Source of the DNA: JACQAP01 sp035275265
Lineage (GTDB): Bacteria; Pseudomonadota; Gammaproteobacteria; Burkholderiales; JACQAP01
Assembly: GCA_035275265.1 (NCBI GenBank)
Contig: DATENC010000006.1
Coordinates: 310,001 to 374,000 of the forward strand
Direction of reading: 5' to 3'
DNA: 64,000 bases
Under the pieces are notes generated by a model that worked only from the letters and a program-made list of their open reading frames with translations, had not been told where the DNA came from and made no database searches. The translations under genes were made by a program, and so were the position numbers. This document shows positions 35,290-43,544 of this stretch, one piece after another; position 1 is the first letter of the stretch; the number at the start of each line of letters is the position of its first letter.

Positions 35290-36195
35290 CTATTTTTTCA
35301 CTTTGTTCAAGCGGGCGATGGTGTCGTCGAACAGTCCGAAAAGGTCCTTTGCTCCTGGCGTTCCGCCCACGGTGTAGGGCAGTTCGACCACTGGAATCAG
35401 GGTCTTCTCGGATAGCCACACTGCCGCCTTGGGATCCTGGTATGCCGTGCGGATTACCGCGTCGGCGGGCTCGGCCTGCAAACGCACGACCAGATCGGAA
35501 AGATGACCGGCGCTCGGCGGAATGCCAGGTTTTGGCTCTATGTACATTACCTCGGACATCCCTAGCCAATGGGAGAGGTAGACAGTGTTCTTATGATAGG
35601 GAACGACACGCAAACCCTTCAAGGGAGCCGCTTCTTTTTCCCAGCGCGCGATGGCCTGTTGCCAGCGGGCCTGAAAGTCCTTGCCGCGTGCTTCGAAATA
35701 CACCGCGTCGGCGGAATCGATCCGCTGCAGCCGCTGCGTCACTACGGTGGCGACTTTCGCGATGTTGTTCGGGTCGAGTTGGATGTGCGGATTGCCGGCG
35801 GGGTGGACGTCGCCCTCCGCGCGATCCAGTCTCGTCGGGATTTCCAACCGGTCGACCAGTTCCGCTGCAGCAACGAAACCAGGCTTGCCTGGCTGGACTT
35901 TCTGGTTTCCGGCGGTCTGCAGGAGTACCGGCAGCCAGCCAATCTCCAACTCCGCACCGGTGCAGATCACCAGATCGGCGCTGCGCATGCGTGCGACCAG
36001 GCTCGGGCGCGCCTCGATTCGGTGCGGGTCCTGCAGCGCATTCGATGCCTGGTAAACCGAAACCTTGTCACCGCCCAGTTCGGTTGCCAGTGAAGCCCAC
36101 TCGGGCAGGCAGGCGAAAACATTCACCGCGGCGAATACCGGGGAGCACGCAAGCGATAACGCCGCGGCGCCCGTCAATGTCAACAATCTGTTCAT
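35290..36195 (-). CDS. Metal ABC transporter substrate-binding protein (ZnuA-like)
   Basis: 301-aa periplasmic protein of the zinc/manganese-binding cluster A-I. A signal peptide (residues 1-23) precedes VNVFACLPEWASLATELGG. The three likely ligand His residues are in DPHRIEARPS, GNPHIQLDP and PYHKNTVYLSHW. The His-rich loop common in ZnuA is missing; only VHPAGNPH is present. It lies between the outer-membrane protein gene (66-nt gap) and the permease. Confidence 0.92.
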   Translation of the reverse strand: MNRLLTLTGAAALSLACSPVFAAVNVFACLPEWASLATELGGDKVSVYQASNALQDPHRIEARPSLVARMRSADLVICTGAELEIGWLPVLLQTAGNQKVQPGKPGFVAAAELVDRLEIPTRLDRAEGDVHPAGNPHIQLDPNNIAKVATVVTQRLQRIDSADAVYFEARGKDFQARWQQAIARWEKEAAPLKGLRVVPYHKNTVYLSHWLGMSEVMYIEPKPGIPPSAGHLSDLVVRLQAEPADAVIRTAYQDPKAAVWLSEKTLIPVVELPYTVGGTPGAKDLFGLFDDTIARLNKVKK

Positions 36196-36261
36196 GTCCG
36201 TATCCTTTCGTACCTTTGCGCGTCAATGCGCGTGGTGTCTGGTCGAGCATCGCAGGCAGGC

Positions 36262-37641
36262 TCAGAACTTGTGCGCGCCGTGCGTGCCGAGGCTCATGAT
36301 GTATTGCAGGAAGACCTGGTTATCGGCTTCGTTGAACCTGGCCTCGTCGCGCGCGAACTGGAGTCGGAAACGCGAGAACTCCGACGGTGAGAAGTCGATC
36401 ATCGCGGTCGTCCGCTTGGGATCGTTCTGCGCAATGCGAGGGAAGTCGGCCGCAGACAGCACAGCACTGTTGACCAGACCGATGTCGGGGATGCCGCTGT
36501 CCAGTTCCTCGTAGCGCAGTCCCACGCGCCAGCGCGCCATGAACTGATAGGCGCCCTGCAGGTACCAGCCCGACTGTTTGCTCTTGTAGGAATTGGACAG
36601 CGGCCCGCCGACAGCGCCGTCTTCATCGAAAGTAAGGCTGCCGTCTTCCTCGCGATGCATGTATTCGGCCTGGAACTTGAAGTTGCGATCCACCGTATTA
36701 CCGTTCGGAGCCCACTTCCAGACGAAATCCAGCCCCCACATCTTGCTGTCGCCGGTGAAGGCATTGATGACCGCGTTTCCCAGGGAATCCAGGTCGTCAT
36801 ACGGCCGATCCTGCGCATGCGTGACCCGGTAGGACGCGCCAAACCGGTAGCTGTTGCTGATGCCGACATCGTCGCCCACATGCGCGAAGACCATGCCGGA
36901 GTTAACGCCGTTCTTGTTGCGCTCCGAGCCCGGGAAGTTCGCACCGCGTCCCGTTTCCAATCCGAACTCCAGGAATACCGGCGTCGGCGCCAACCAGCGC
37001 GCCTGCAGCCCCTCTTCCTTCAATTGCCCGCCGAAGAAGGCCTGGTGCACCAGCGGAGCATCAACGAAGTCCCAGGCGTGGGCATGTGTTTCATTGAGGT
37101 AACCGAACCCGGACAGGAAGCGGCCAAACTTCACTGTAACGCCCGGAACGAAGCCGCTGTTCTGAATGTAGCCTTCCTCCACCTCGACCTCGTTCTCGGG
37201 GGTGACGGCCATGACGAAAAAGCCGGAGAAATACGGATCGACGTTGGCCGACACGGTGAGTTCGGACTCGCCGAGATTGAAACTGCGGTTGCCGGGACCG
37301 ATTTCGTCCCCGCCGGGAATGAAGCCGCCGATCTGGTAGGTCTCCGGATCGAGCTGCAGGTTGTTGAACTGGCTCCCGAGGATCAGCGATATTGCAGGAT
37401 TGAAGGCGTTGGCTGAAGCGGGCGCGGATTGAGCGCGTGTTGCGGGCTTTGCCGTGCCGGCGCTCTGCTCGGCTTTTTCCAGGCGCTGCTCGAGCTGGCG
37501 CACGCGCGTTTCGTAGTCGTCCTTGATGGTTTCAATTTCTTCCCGGACCTTCTTGATTTCCGCATCGTCGGCAGCGAGCACGGATGCGGATACGACAAAG
37601 CCGGCGGCGACGGCCGCAGCCAGGATTTTCTTCCTGAGCAT
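36262..37641 (-). CDS. Outer-membrane beta-barrel protein with N-terminal coiled coil, metal-operon associated
   Basis: 459 aa. A Sec signal (residues 1-23) is followed by a coiled coil (EIKKVREEIETIKDDYETRVRQLEQ..., residues 27-58), a Pro/Ala linker, and a long region of alternating strands ending in a C-terminal Phe (GTHGAHKF), as in outer-membrane barrels. The coiled coil could form a trimer or touch peptidoglycan. Since it is transcribed with a ZnuA/ZnuB pair it may bring zinc or another metal across the outer membrane; this is inference from context. Confidence 0.82.
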   Translation of the reverse strand: MLRKKILAAAVAAGFVVSASVLAADDAEIKKVREEIETIKDDYETRVRQLEQRLEKAEQSAGTAKPATRAQSAPASANAFNPAISLILGSQFNNLQLDPETYQIGGFIPGGDEIGPGNRSFNLGESELTVSANVDPYFSGFFVMAVTPENEVEVEEGYIQNSGFVPGVTVKFGRFLSGFGYLNETHAHAWDFVDAPLVHQAFFGGQLKEEGLQARWLAPTPVFLEFGLETGRGANFPGSERNKNGVNSGMVFAHVGDDVGISNSYRFGASYRVTHAQDRPYDDLDSLGNAVINAFTGDSKMWGLDFVWKWAPNGNTVDRNFKFQAEYMHREEDGSLTFDEDGAVGGPLSNSYKSKQSGWYLQGAYQFMARWRVGLRYEELDSGIPDIGLVNSAVLSAADFPRIAQNDPKRTTAMIDFSPSEFSRFRLQFARDEARFNEADNQVFLQYIMSLGTHGAHKF

Positions 37642-37709
37642 GAATGGCTCTCCTCATGGCAAACCAAAACGGCGCGACGATTTCGTCGCGGACAGATTCG
37701 ACTTGCTGT

Positions 37710-38012
37710 CTAGAGGAGAACGGGAGGGGCGCGACTGTGGAACGCGGCAACCGGACGCGGGCGGAAAAAGTACCGGTCGCCGACAGGTTGCTGGAAGATC
37801 AGTTCGAGTGGAAGGACCGCTGCGGCATCACCGGACACCGCGTGAGTCAGCTTCTCGAAACCGACGCATTTGCCGCACAATTTCGAGTGGGCGAGCTGTT
37901 CCTTCGCCGGCGGCGGCTTGCCTGTATGCGAAACGCCATGCGCAAGCGCGGCCTGCTGTGCCGAAAGCAGCAGCAACGTCAGCAGACCGAAAAGGACGCG
38001 TCGCAGTTTCAT
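37710..38012 (-). CDS. Small exported CxxC/His protein (DUF2946-like)
   Basis: 100 aa with a signal peptide (MKLRRVLFGLLTLLLLSAQQ, then AALAHG). The mature part begins with His (AHGVSHTG) and holds LCGKCVGFEKLTH, a CxxC-x6-H pattern able to bind a metal. Proteins of this size and layout (DUF2946 type) often accompany copper or zinc genes. First gene of the operon that continues with the outer-membrane protein and the ABC genes. No zinc-uptake-regulator palindrome was seen upstream. Confidence 0.65.
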   Translation of the reverse strand: MKLRRVLFGLLTLLLLSAQQAALAHGVSHTGKPPPAKEQLAHSKLCGKCVGFEKLTHAVSGDAAAVLPLELIFQQPVGDRYFFRPRPVAAFHSRAPPVLL

Positions 38013-38072
38013 GTTGTCTTGGGATGAAGCTTCGAGCAGTGTAGCCCCAACTTCCGGCTTGCGCCAATGGCA

Positions 38073-38097
38073 GCCGGCCGATGGCCGGCATCAGAAG
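38073..38097. repeat. REP-like palindrome, copy 2
   Basis: GCCGGCC (38073-38079), loop GAT, GGCCGGC (38083-38089) form a perfect 7-bp stem. The bases 38078-38097 are, on the minus strand, identical to the 20-mer at 4723-4742. It lies between the CxxC protein start and the phosphatase gene end. Confidence 0.7.
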
Positions 38098-38115
38098 CAT
38101 GGATCGTTGCTTTGC

Positions 38116-38751
38116 TCATGTATCGTCCATCGCCAGTTCCTGGGGCAGGTGGCTGACGTCTCCCCAGGATTCAACGGTCCACACGCTACTACGGTGGCTC
38201 AGTACGTTGACTGAAGCGTTGTAGATGGGGAAATCCCGCAGCGCGTGGAGCGGCATCCCGGTTGCGTGGCGGTAGGCAGCATCCAATACGCCGCCATGGG
38301 TAACCAACAGCAGCCGTTTGCCCGCGTGGGTCCTCAGCAGCTCATCGATCAGTCCTACCACCCGGTGCGAAAACTCGCCAAGCGTTTCTCCGCCTTCGAG
38401 CACCGTCTCCGCGTTTCGTGCCTTGAACGCTCCCCAGGCGTGCGGTTGCCGCGTCGCCGCCTCCTCTCCCGTCAGTCCTTGCAGCACGCCCAGATGGCGT
38501 TCTCGCAGGCGGGCCTCGCGAAAAATGATCTGCCCGGAGCGATTCACGATCGGCCGTGCAGTCTGCAATGCCCGTTCGAGATCGCTAGACAGGACGGCAT
38601 CGAAGGATTCGCCGCCCAAACGCCGGCCAATTGCCGCGGCTTGCCCTAGACCGATAGCGCTCAACGGAATGTCGAGATGGCCCTGAATCCTGCCTCTGGA
38701 ATTCCATTCCGTTTCACCGTGGCGAACCAGGATCAGTACGGTTTCGCTCAT
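38116..38751 (-). CDS. Histidine phosphatase family protein (phosphoglycerate mutase-like)
   Basis: 211 aa. The RHG motif (LVRHGETEWN, residues 8-17) contains the phospho-accepting His; the second catalytic His is in LLVTHGGVLDAAY. The ATG at 38751 overlaps the stop of the upstream GFA gene (ATGA). The length and the DAVLSSDLERALQTA motif fit the cobC/GpmB-like broad-specificity phosphatases. Substrate unknown. Confidence 0.92.
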   Translation of the reverse strand: MSETVLILVRHGETEWNSRGRIQGHLDIPLSAIGLGQAAAIGRRLGGESFDAVLSSDLERALQTARPIVNRSGQIIFREARLRERHLGVLQGLTGEEAATRQPHAWGAFKARNAETVLEGGETLGEFSHRVVGLIDELLRTHAGKRLLLVTHGGVLDAAYRHATGMPLHALRDFPIYNASVNVLSHRSSVWTVESWGDVSHLPQELAMDDT

Positions 38752-39155
38752 CGCGGGGGAAACTCGTGATGACGTGGCAATGCATCGGTGATTTCGAACC
38801 AGGGTGCCTTCGAGCCCACGAACACGTGCATCGCCGGCCTTACGCCCGGATCGGTGTCGAGGCATCCCAAAGGCAATCCGTAAACGTCCGGGCGGAAGTC
38901 GAAGCGACTGAGCAACGGTGAACCGCAGCGGCTACAGAAGCCGCGATGATTGCCCGGTGAAGATTCAAACCAGGTGATCAATTCTTCACCGCTTGTCCAG
39001 CGAAAATCCTTCGCACGGATTCCGGCACGGGAACGGAATGCCGCGCCATGCGCCTTGCGGCACATCGAACAGTGGCAGTTCAGCGCTCCGTCGAGTGCAC
39101 CGTCGATTTCGTACCTTACGCTTCCGCACAGGCAGCTTCCTTTCAGCATGGCCAA
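38748..39155 (-). CDS. GFA-family zinc protein (glutathione-dependent formaldehyde-activating enzyme-like)
   Basis: 135 aa with the zinc-binding Cys pattern of the family: GSCLCGSVRYE, NCHCSMCRKAHGAAF and FCSRCGSPL. Members named Gfa condense formaldehyde with glutathione, but most paralogs have no proven activity. It is translationally coupled to the phosphatase downstream and starts 13 nt after rlmI. Confidence 0.9.
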   Translation of the reverse strand: MAMLKGSCLCGSVRYEIDGALDGALNCHCSMCRKAHGAAFRSRAGIRAKDFRWTSGEELITWFESSPGNHRGFCSRCGSPLLSRFDFRPDVYGLPLGCLDTDPGVRPAMHVFVGSKAPWFEITDALPRHHEFPPR

Positions 39156-39168
39156 GCCTCCTCGTAGT

Positions 39169-40356
39169 TCAGCCGATACGGCACAACAGCCCCTTCAGGT
39201 ATTCACCCTCCGGAAAAGACAACGACACCGGATGATCGGGCGCCGCGTGAAACTGTCCGATCATCTGCACATCGGCGTCTGCGTCCTGCGCCGCACCAGC
39301 GACGATTTTGCGGAACAGGTCCGCCGAGACCCCACCCGAGCACGAGAACGTCGCCAGCAAGCCGCCGCGACGCAGCAGTTTAAATGCGAGGAGGTTGATG
39401 TCCTTGTAACCGCGCGCGGCGCGCTCCGCCGTTGCCGGTGTCGGCGCAAACTTGGGCGGATCGAGAATGATCAAATCGAACTGTCGTCCCCGATCGCGCA
39501 GCTTACGCTGCAACTGGAACACGTCGGCTTCGATCCACTCGCAGCGATCCTCCGGCAGGCCGTTCATGCGCACGTGTTCCTGCGCGAGCTGCAGCGCATC
39601 CGCAGAGGAATCCACTGACGCAACCGATCTTGCGCCTTGCGCCAGTGCATGCACGGTGAAGCCACCGGTGTAGCAGAAGCAATTCAGCACATCCCGGTCG
39701 GCGGCGAGTTTGCCGACGAAGTGCCGGTTGTCGCGCTGATCGAGGTAGAACCCGGTTTTTTGGCCGCGCGCAACATCGACCCTGAATCGCGCGCCGTTCT
39801 CCAGGATTTCTACCTGCGGCGGGTCGAGCGTCCCGCGCACAACTCCGGTGCGGTGCTCCAGTCCTTCCAGTTCGAGCACGTCTGCATCGGAGCGTTCGTA
39901 AAGCGCGCGCGCGCCGGTCAGTTCGTCCAGCGCCGCGATGATCGTGCCCCGCCAGAGATGACAGCCGACGCTTGAAATCTGCATCACCACCACGTCGGCG
40001 TAGCGGTCCGCGATCAGTCCCGGGAGACCATCCGACTCGCCGTGGATGAGACGCACCGCCCCGCCCTCTTCCGTATCGAGCAGCGCCTCTCGCATTCCCA
40101 GCGCTGTTGCGATTCTCTCTCGGAAAAAGCCGGCGTCGATGAGCGTTTCCTCGCGCCAATCCCAAACACGCGCCGATATCTGCGACTTCGGATTGTAGGC
40201 TGCAAGCGCGAGAAAACGTCCGTCCCGCGCAACGATGCGCACGGTGTCGCCCGCCACAGGTGAGCCCTCCACGCTCGCGATTGCGCCAGAAAATACCCAT
40301 GGATGGCGGCGCAACAGCGACTTCTCCCTGCCTGGTTTCAGAATGACTTTATGCAT
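39169..40356 (-). CDS. rlmI: 23S rRNA (cytosine-1962-C5)-methyltransferase RlmI
   Basis: 395 aa. An N-terminal PUA domain (ILKPGREKSLLRRHPWVFSGAI) is followed by an EEHEA-like domain and a Rossmann SAM domain with the motif NCFCYTGGFTVHA (near residue 222) and DLIILDPPKFAP. It would modify 23S rRNA in the large subunit. The ATG at 40356 has no clear ribosome site. Confidence 0.93.
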   Translation of the reverse strand: MHKVILKPGREKSLLRRHPWVFSGAIASVEGSPVAGDTVRIVARDGRFLALAAYNPKSQISARVWDWREETLIDAGFFRERIATALGMREALLDTEEGGAVRLIHGESDGLPGLIADRYADVVVMQISSVGCHLWRGTIIAALDELTGARALYERSDADVLELEGLEHRTGVVRGTLDPPQVEILENGARFRVDVARGQKTGFYLDQRDNRHFVGKLAADRDVLNCFCYTGGFTVHALAQGARSVASVDSSADALQLAQEHVRMNGLPEDRCEWIEADVFQLQRKLRDRGRQFDLIILDPPKFAPTPATAERAARGYKDINLLAFKLLRRGGLLATFSCSGGVSADLFRKIVAGAAQDADADVQMIGQFHAAPDHPVSLSFPEGEYLKGLLCRIG

Positions 40357-40370
40357 ACTTCAAAAAAACC

Positions 40371-40393
40371 GTGAACCACGGAAGACATGGAGG
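40371..40393. repeat. Heptad-like micro-repeat, copy 3
   Basis: Purine-rich on the plus strand, with CCACGGAAGACATGGAGG. Its CATGGAGG (40386-40393) is mirrored by CCTCCATG at 40511-40518, so this copy and the next are an inverted pair bordering the rlmI/xerC spacer. Confidence 0.5.
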
Positions 40394-40484
40394 AAACCAG
40401 AAACGGGGAAGAACATACGCGAGTTAGAAGCAGGTGCGCTGCCGAAGTGACAACCGGTACTTGATCTCAACTTTGGAATGCTTG

Positions 40485-40518
40485 TTTTTCTCTTGTCTTT
40501 AATCTCCCTGCCTCCATG
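40485..40518. repeat. Heptad-like micro-repeat, copy 4
   Basis: Pyrimidine-rich on the plus strand; begins directly behind the xerC stop codon. Contains CTCTTGTC and CTCCCTGCCTCCATG. Inverted relative to copy 3. Confidence 0.45.
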
Positions 40519-40520
40519 TT

Positions 40521-41459
40521 TCAAGGTTTGGACGTTTTGCGTTTCGCGCGAGGATGTGCGGCGTCATACACCTTTGCCAAGTATTGAAAGTCAAGATGCG
40601 TATAAACCTGCGTCGTGGAAATGCTGGAGTGACCCAGCATTTCCTGAACGGCGCGCAGGTCACCGCTGGATTGCAGTACATGCGAGGCGAAAGAGTGACG
40701 CAGCATGTGCGGGTGTACGTGGCTGGAAACGCCCTGCTTGACACTCCAGGTCTTCAACCGCTGCTGGATCGAGCGTGGTGTTATGCCTCCGCCTTGCTGG
40801 CTGACGAACAATGCCGTTTCGTCCTTTGCCGCGAGCAACGGCCTTACAGTCATCCACGCCGTTAACGCCTGCAATGCGTAGCTGCCAACGGGTACCACCC
40901 TGGTCTTGTTGCCTTTGCCAATCACGCGCACGGTTGCATCCGCGAAACTGACGTCGCCCGACTTGAGCGACGTCAATTCCGAAAGCCGCAAGCCCGAAGA
41001 GTAGAACATTTCGAAGATAGCCCGGTCGCGTATAGCCAGCTTGTCATCGCCGGCAATGCTTACAAGGCGCGTGGCCTCGTCAGGCGATAGCGCCTTGGGA
41101 AGCGGCTTGGGGGACTTGGGCGCCCGCACGCCGGTACATGGATTGCGGCTGAGCCCGTGATCGCGCGCGAGATATTTGAAGAAACCGCGCCAAGCAGAGA
41201 GCAGGCGTGCCAGCGATTTTCCGCTAAGCCCGCGCCCATGCAGCTGCGCTACGAAGCGTCGGATCTGGTGAATCTGCAGTTCCGCGAGCGGCGTTGTCCC
41301 CGCCAGCTCGAGCAGCGCACGCACATCGCGCGCGTAGGCATCAGCGGTGTGGCGCGACAAACGCCGCTCCTGCCCCAACTGGGACAGGAAACCGGCAAGG
41401 TATGGATGCTCGGGCTTGGAGGCCTCGAGCGGGGACAGGGAAACTCTTGCGCCGGCCAT
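40521..41459 (-). CDS. xerC: Tyrosine recombinase XerC
   Basis: 312 aa. The N-terminal core-binding domain (SRHTADAYARDVRALLELA) and the catalytic domain with SGLRLSEL (Arg), HPHMLRHSFASH (His and Arg), LGHSSISTTQVYTH (His and the nucleophile Tyr) are complete. It resolves chromosome dimers at dif with XerD. Position behind dapF and DUF484 is the standard chromosomal location, so it is not a mobile integrase. Confidence 0.96.
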   Translation of the reverse strand: MAGARVSLSPLEASKPEHPYLAGFLSQLGQERRLSRHTADAYARDVRALLELAGTTPLAELQIHQIRRFVAQLHGRGLSGKSLARLLSAWRGFFKYLARDHGLSRNPCTGVRAPKSPKPLPKALSPDEATRLVSIAGDDKLAIRDRAIFEMFYSSGLRLSELTSLKSGDVSFADATVRVIGKGNKTRVVPVGSYALQALTAWMTVRPLLAAKDETALFVSQQGGGITPRSIQQRLKTWSVKQGVSSHVHPHMLRHSFASHVLQSSGDLRAVQEMLGHSSISTTQVYTHLDFQYLAKVYDAAHPRAKRKTSKP

Positions 41460-41470
41460 CTAGTGGGACA

Positions 41471-42115
41471 CTAGAGATATCTGCCGAGCCCGGTGCTGAC
41501 CAGCTCACCGAGACGCTTCAGGTAGAGCGTTCCCATTTCGGGGTAGAAACGTTGCGGGTCCTCGCTGGCCAGTAGCAACAGGCCGAACACTTTGTCTGTC
41601 CGCAGAGGCACGTAGGCAAACGACTTCACGATGGTTTCCGCCTCGCCGAACCACTTTCCGGTTTCGAACATCGGTTTGCCGCTGCAATACGGATGATTGA
41701 GGCTTTCGGCGAAGACCCGAACTTCGTGGCTAACTGGTCCGAACTCGGCGAGAGCCGAATGACCCGCGTCGCTCCAAAGCCGAATGTTCACATGCGGTAC
41801 CGCAAAGTCTTCGCGCAGGTTGTAGTAGATCACCCTTAGCATCGCGACCAGATCCGGCGCCTTGATCAATTCCATCGCGGCGCGATGCACCCGCTCGCCA
41901 AGCGCATCGTTTTCCTCGCCGAATTGCACCAGTTCCCGCAGTTTCGCCTCAAGCACTCTGGTTTTCTCACGCAGGCTCACGATCTGCCGCTCGGAAAGCG
42001 GTATTGCCCTGCCGCCATGCGGGTGCGGAATCTGGATTTCGGCGAGCGCTTCGGCGTGTTCTTCGAAGAACTCCGGGTGATCCTGCAGGTAGCGGGCAAC
42101 GTCTTCTGGTCTCAT
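41471..42115 (-). CDS. DUF484 family protein
   Basis: 214 aa from the ATG at 42115, 13 nt after dapF; an in-frame ATG at 42145 would overlap dapF. It opens with the family's RPEDVARYLQDHPEFFEEH and contains a GAF-like C-terminal half (GLLLLASEDPQRFYPEMGTLYL). A helical segment (residues 35-65) links the two. DUF484 genes lie between dapF and xerC in many proteobacteria; the role is unknown. Confidence 0.93.
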   Translation of the reverse strand: MRPEDVARYLQDHPEFFEEHAEALAEIQIPHPHGGRAIPLSERQIVSLREKTRVLEAKLRELVQFGEENDALGERVHRAAMELIKAPDLVAMLRVIYYNLREDFAVPHVNIRLWSDAGHSALAEFGPVSHEVRVFAESLNHPYCSGKPMFETGKWFGEAETIVKSFAYVPLRTDKVFGLLLLASEDPQRFYPEMGTLYLKRLGELVSTGLGRYL

Positions 42116-42128
42116 TCCGGATCGTTCC

Positions 42129-42959
42129 TTACAGGATGATTTCACCTTCGTAAACGGTCTCAGCCGACCCGGTCATCAGCACCGCTTGGCCTTCTCGCTG
42201 CCACGCGATTTCGAGCTTGCCGCCATGGGTCTGCACCTCCACCGGGGAGTCGAGCAGACCGCGCGCGATCCCCACCACAACTGCCGCGCAGGCGCCGGTG
42301 CCGCAGGCGAGTGTTTCCCCGCTTCCGCGCTCGAAAACCCGCAACCTGATGCGGCGCCGGTCCTCGATCTGCATGTAGCCCACGTTTACCCTTTTCGGAA
42401 AACGTGGATGCCGTTCGATCAACGGCCCCTCGGTCAGCACTGGCGCGGCCTCCACGTCAGGCACCACCTGGACCGCATGTGGATTGCCCATCGACACGGC
42501 GCCGATATCGATCGATCTGCCAGCGACTTCAAGTGCGTAGGTCAGCGCTCGACGATCGGCCACGAACGGAATGTTCGCCGGCTCGAACTCCGGCGGGCCC
42601 ATCGCCACCGTTACCCGCCCGTCCTTTTCGAGCCGTGGCTCGACTACGCCCGAGCCGGTCTCCACACGGATCGCGGACTTGTCCGACAGTCCCTTGTCGC
42701 GCACGTAGCGCACGAAGCAGCGTGCGCCGTTGCCGCATTGATTCACCTCGCCACCGTCGGCGTTGAAAATGCGGTAGTAGAAGTCGGTTCCGGGGGTGCG
42801 CGCTGGCTCGATCACCAGCAACTGGTCGAATCCGATTCCGAAGTTGCGATGTGCCAGCTTGCGGATGGTTTCCGGCTCCAAACGCAGGGATTGGCGGGTA
42901 GCATCGATGACTATGAAATCGTTCCCTGCGCCCTGCATCTTGGTGAACTTGAGTCGCAC
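42129..42959 (-). CDS. dapF: Diaminopimelate epimerase
   Basis: Converts LL- to meso-diaminopimelate for lysine and peptidoglycan. 276 aa. Both catalytic Cys are in place: NADGGEVNQCGNGARC and ETLACGTGACAAV. The N-terminus KFTKMQGAGNDFIVID is typical. It starts 2 nt after the GNAT gene stop. Confidence 0.97.
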   Translation of the reverse strand: MRLKFTKMQGAGNDFIVIDATRQSLRLEPETIRKLAHRNFGIGFDQLLVIEPARTPGTDFYYRIFNADGGEVNQCGNGARCFVRYVRDKGLSDKSAIRVETGSGVVEPRLEKDGRVTVAMGPPEFEPANIPFVADRRALTYALEVAGRSIDIGAVSMGNPHAVQVVPDVEAAPVLTEGPLIERHPRFPKRVNVGYMQIEDRRRIRLRVFERGSGETLACGTGACAAVVVGIARGLLDSPVEVQTHGGKLEIAWQREGQAVLMTGSAETVYEGEIIL

Positions 42960-42961
42960 GG

Positions 42962-43543
42962 CTAGAGGCAGGAGGTGAGACGTCTCACGTCCTTTGCCAT
43001 CACGTAATCGTCCATGTAGAAACCGCCGCCGATGTCCGTCTTGACCTTGTCCACCACTTCATACTCGAGGCGCCGGTATACCGCTATCGAGTCGAAATTA
43101 TTCCTGTTCACCCGCAGGTACACCTGGTCGCAACCCAGCGCGAAAGCCGTTCGCTCGACGTGCCGGGCGAGTGCCGTTCCACAACCCTTGCCGCGGTACA
43201 GTGCGTGCACGTACAGTTTGTCGAACTTCACTACGCGCCGAGCGTCGTCGGCCTCGTAAGAGGCAAATCCGCCGAGCACGCCATTCACCAGCAGTTTGAC
43301 CCACCTGGCCGCACCGCTCTCGATCTCGGCGTGAATCGTATCAGGCGAGTATCGCTGCTTAAGCATGTATTCTATCTGCTTGACCGTGATGATACCGGGA
43401 TAATGCTGGTGCCAGATTTCGCGCACCAGCGCGGTGAGCGGGACGATGTCTACAGGCGCGAGCGGGGAAATGCTGTGGTCGTCCGTCACCGCGGGCATCA
43501 TGATCTGGAAACCCGGGAGCCGGTCCGGGCGCTTTGGTTTCAT
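42962..43543 (-). CDS. GNAT-family N-acetyltransferase
   Basis: 193 aa from the ATG at 43543, one base after the stop of the acyltransferase gene (TGAGATG); a later tandem ATG at 43501 is possible. The acetyl-CoA loop appears as ALYRGKGCGTALARH, preceded by the strand KFDKLYVHALY and followed by the VNRNNFDSIAVYRRLEYE helix. The substrate cannot be inferred. Confidence 0.9.
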   Translation of the reverse strand: MKPKRPDRLPGFQIMMPAVTDDHSISPLAPVDIVPLTALVREIWHQHYPGIITVKQIEYMLKQRYSPDTIHAEIESGAARWVKLLVNGVLGGFASYEADDARRVVKFDKLYVHALYRGKGCGTALARHVERTAFALGCDQVYLRVNRNNFDSIAVYRRLEYEVVDKVKTDIGGGFYMDDYVMAKDVRRLTSCL

Positions 43544-43544
43544 C

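Noticed and set aside
36196..38115. Zur operator ahead of the metal genes
   Set aside because: No AT-rich palindrome of the expected type was found in the spacers at 36196-36261, 37642-37709 or 38013-38115.
40521..41459. xerC as a mobile-element integrase
   Set aside because: It is in its standard chromosomal context (dapF-DUF484-xerC) with no att repeats or phage genes.
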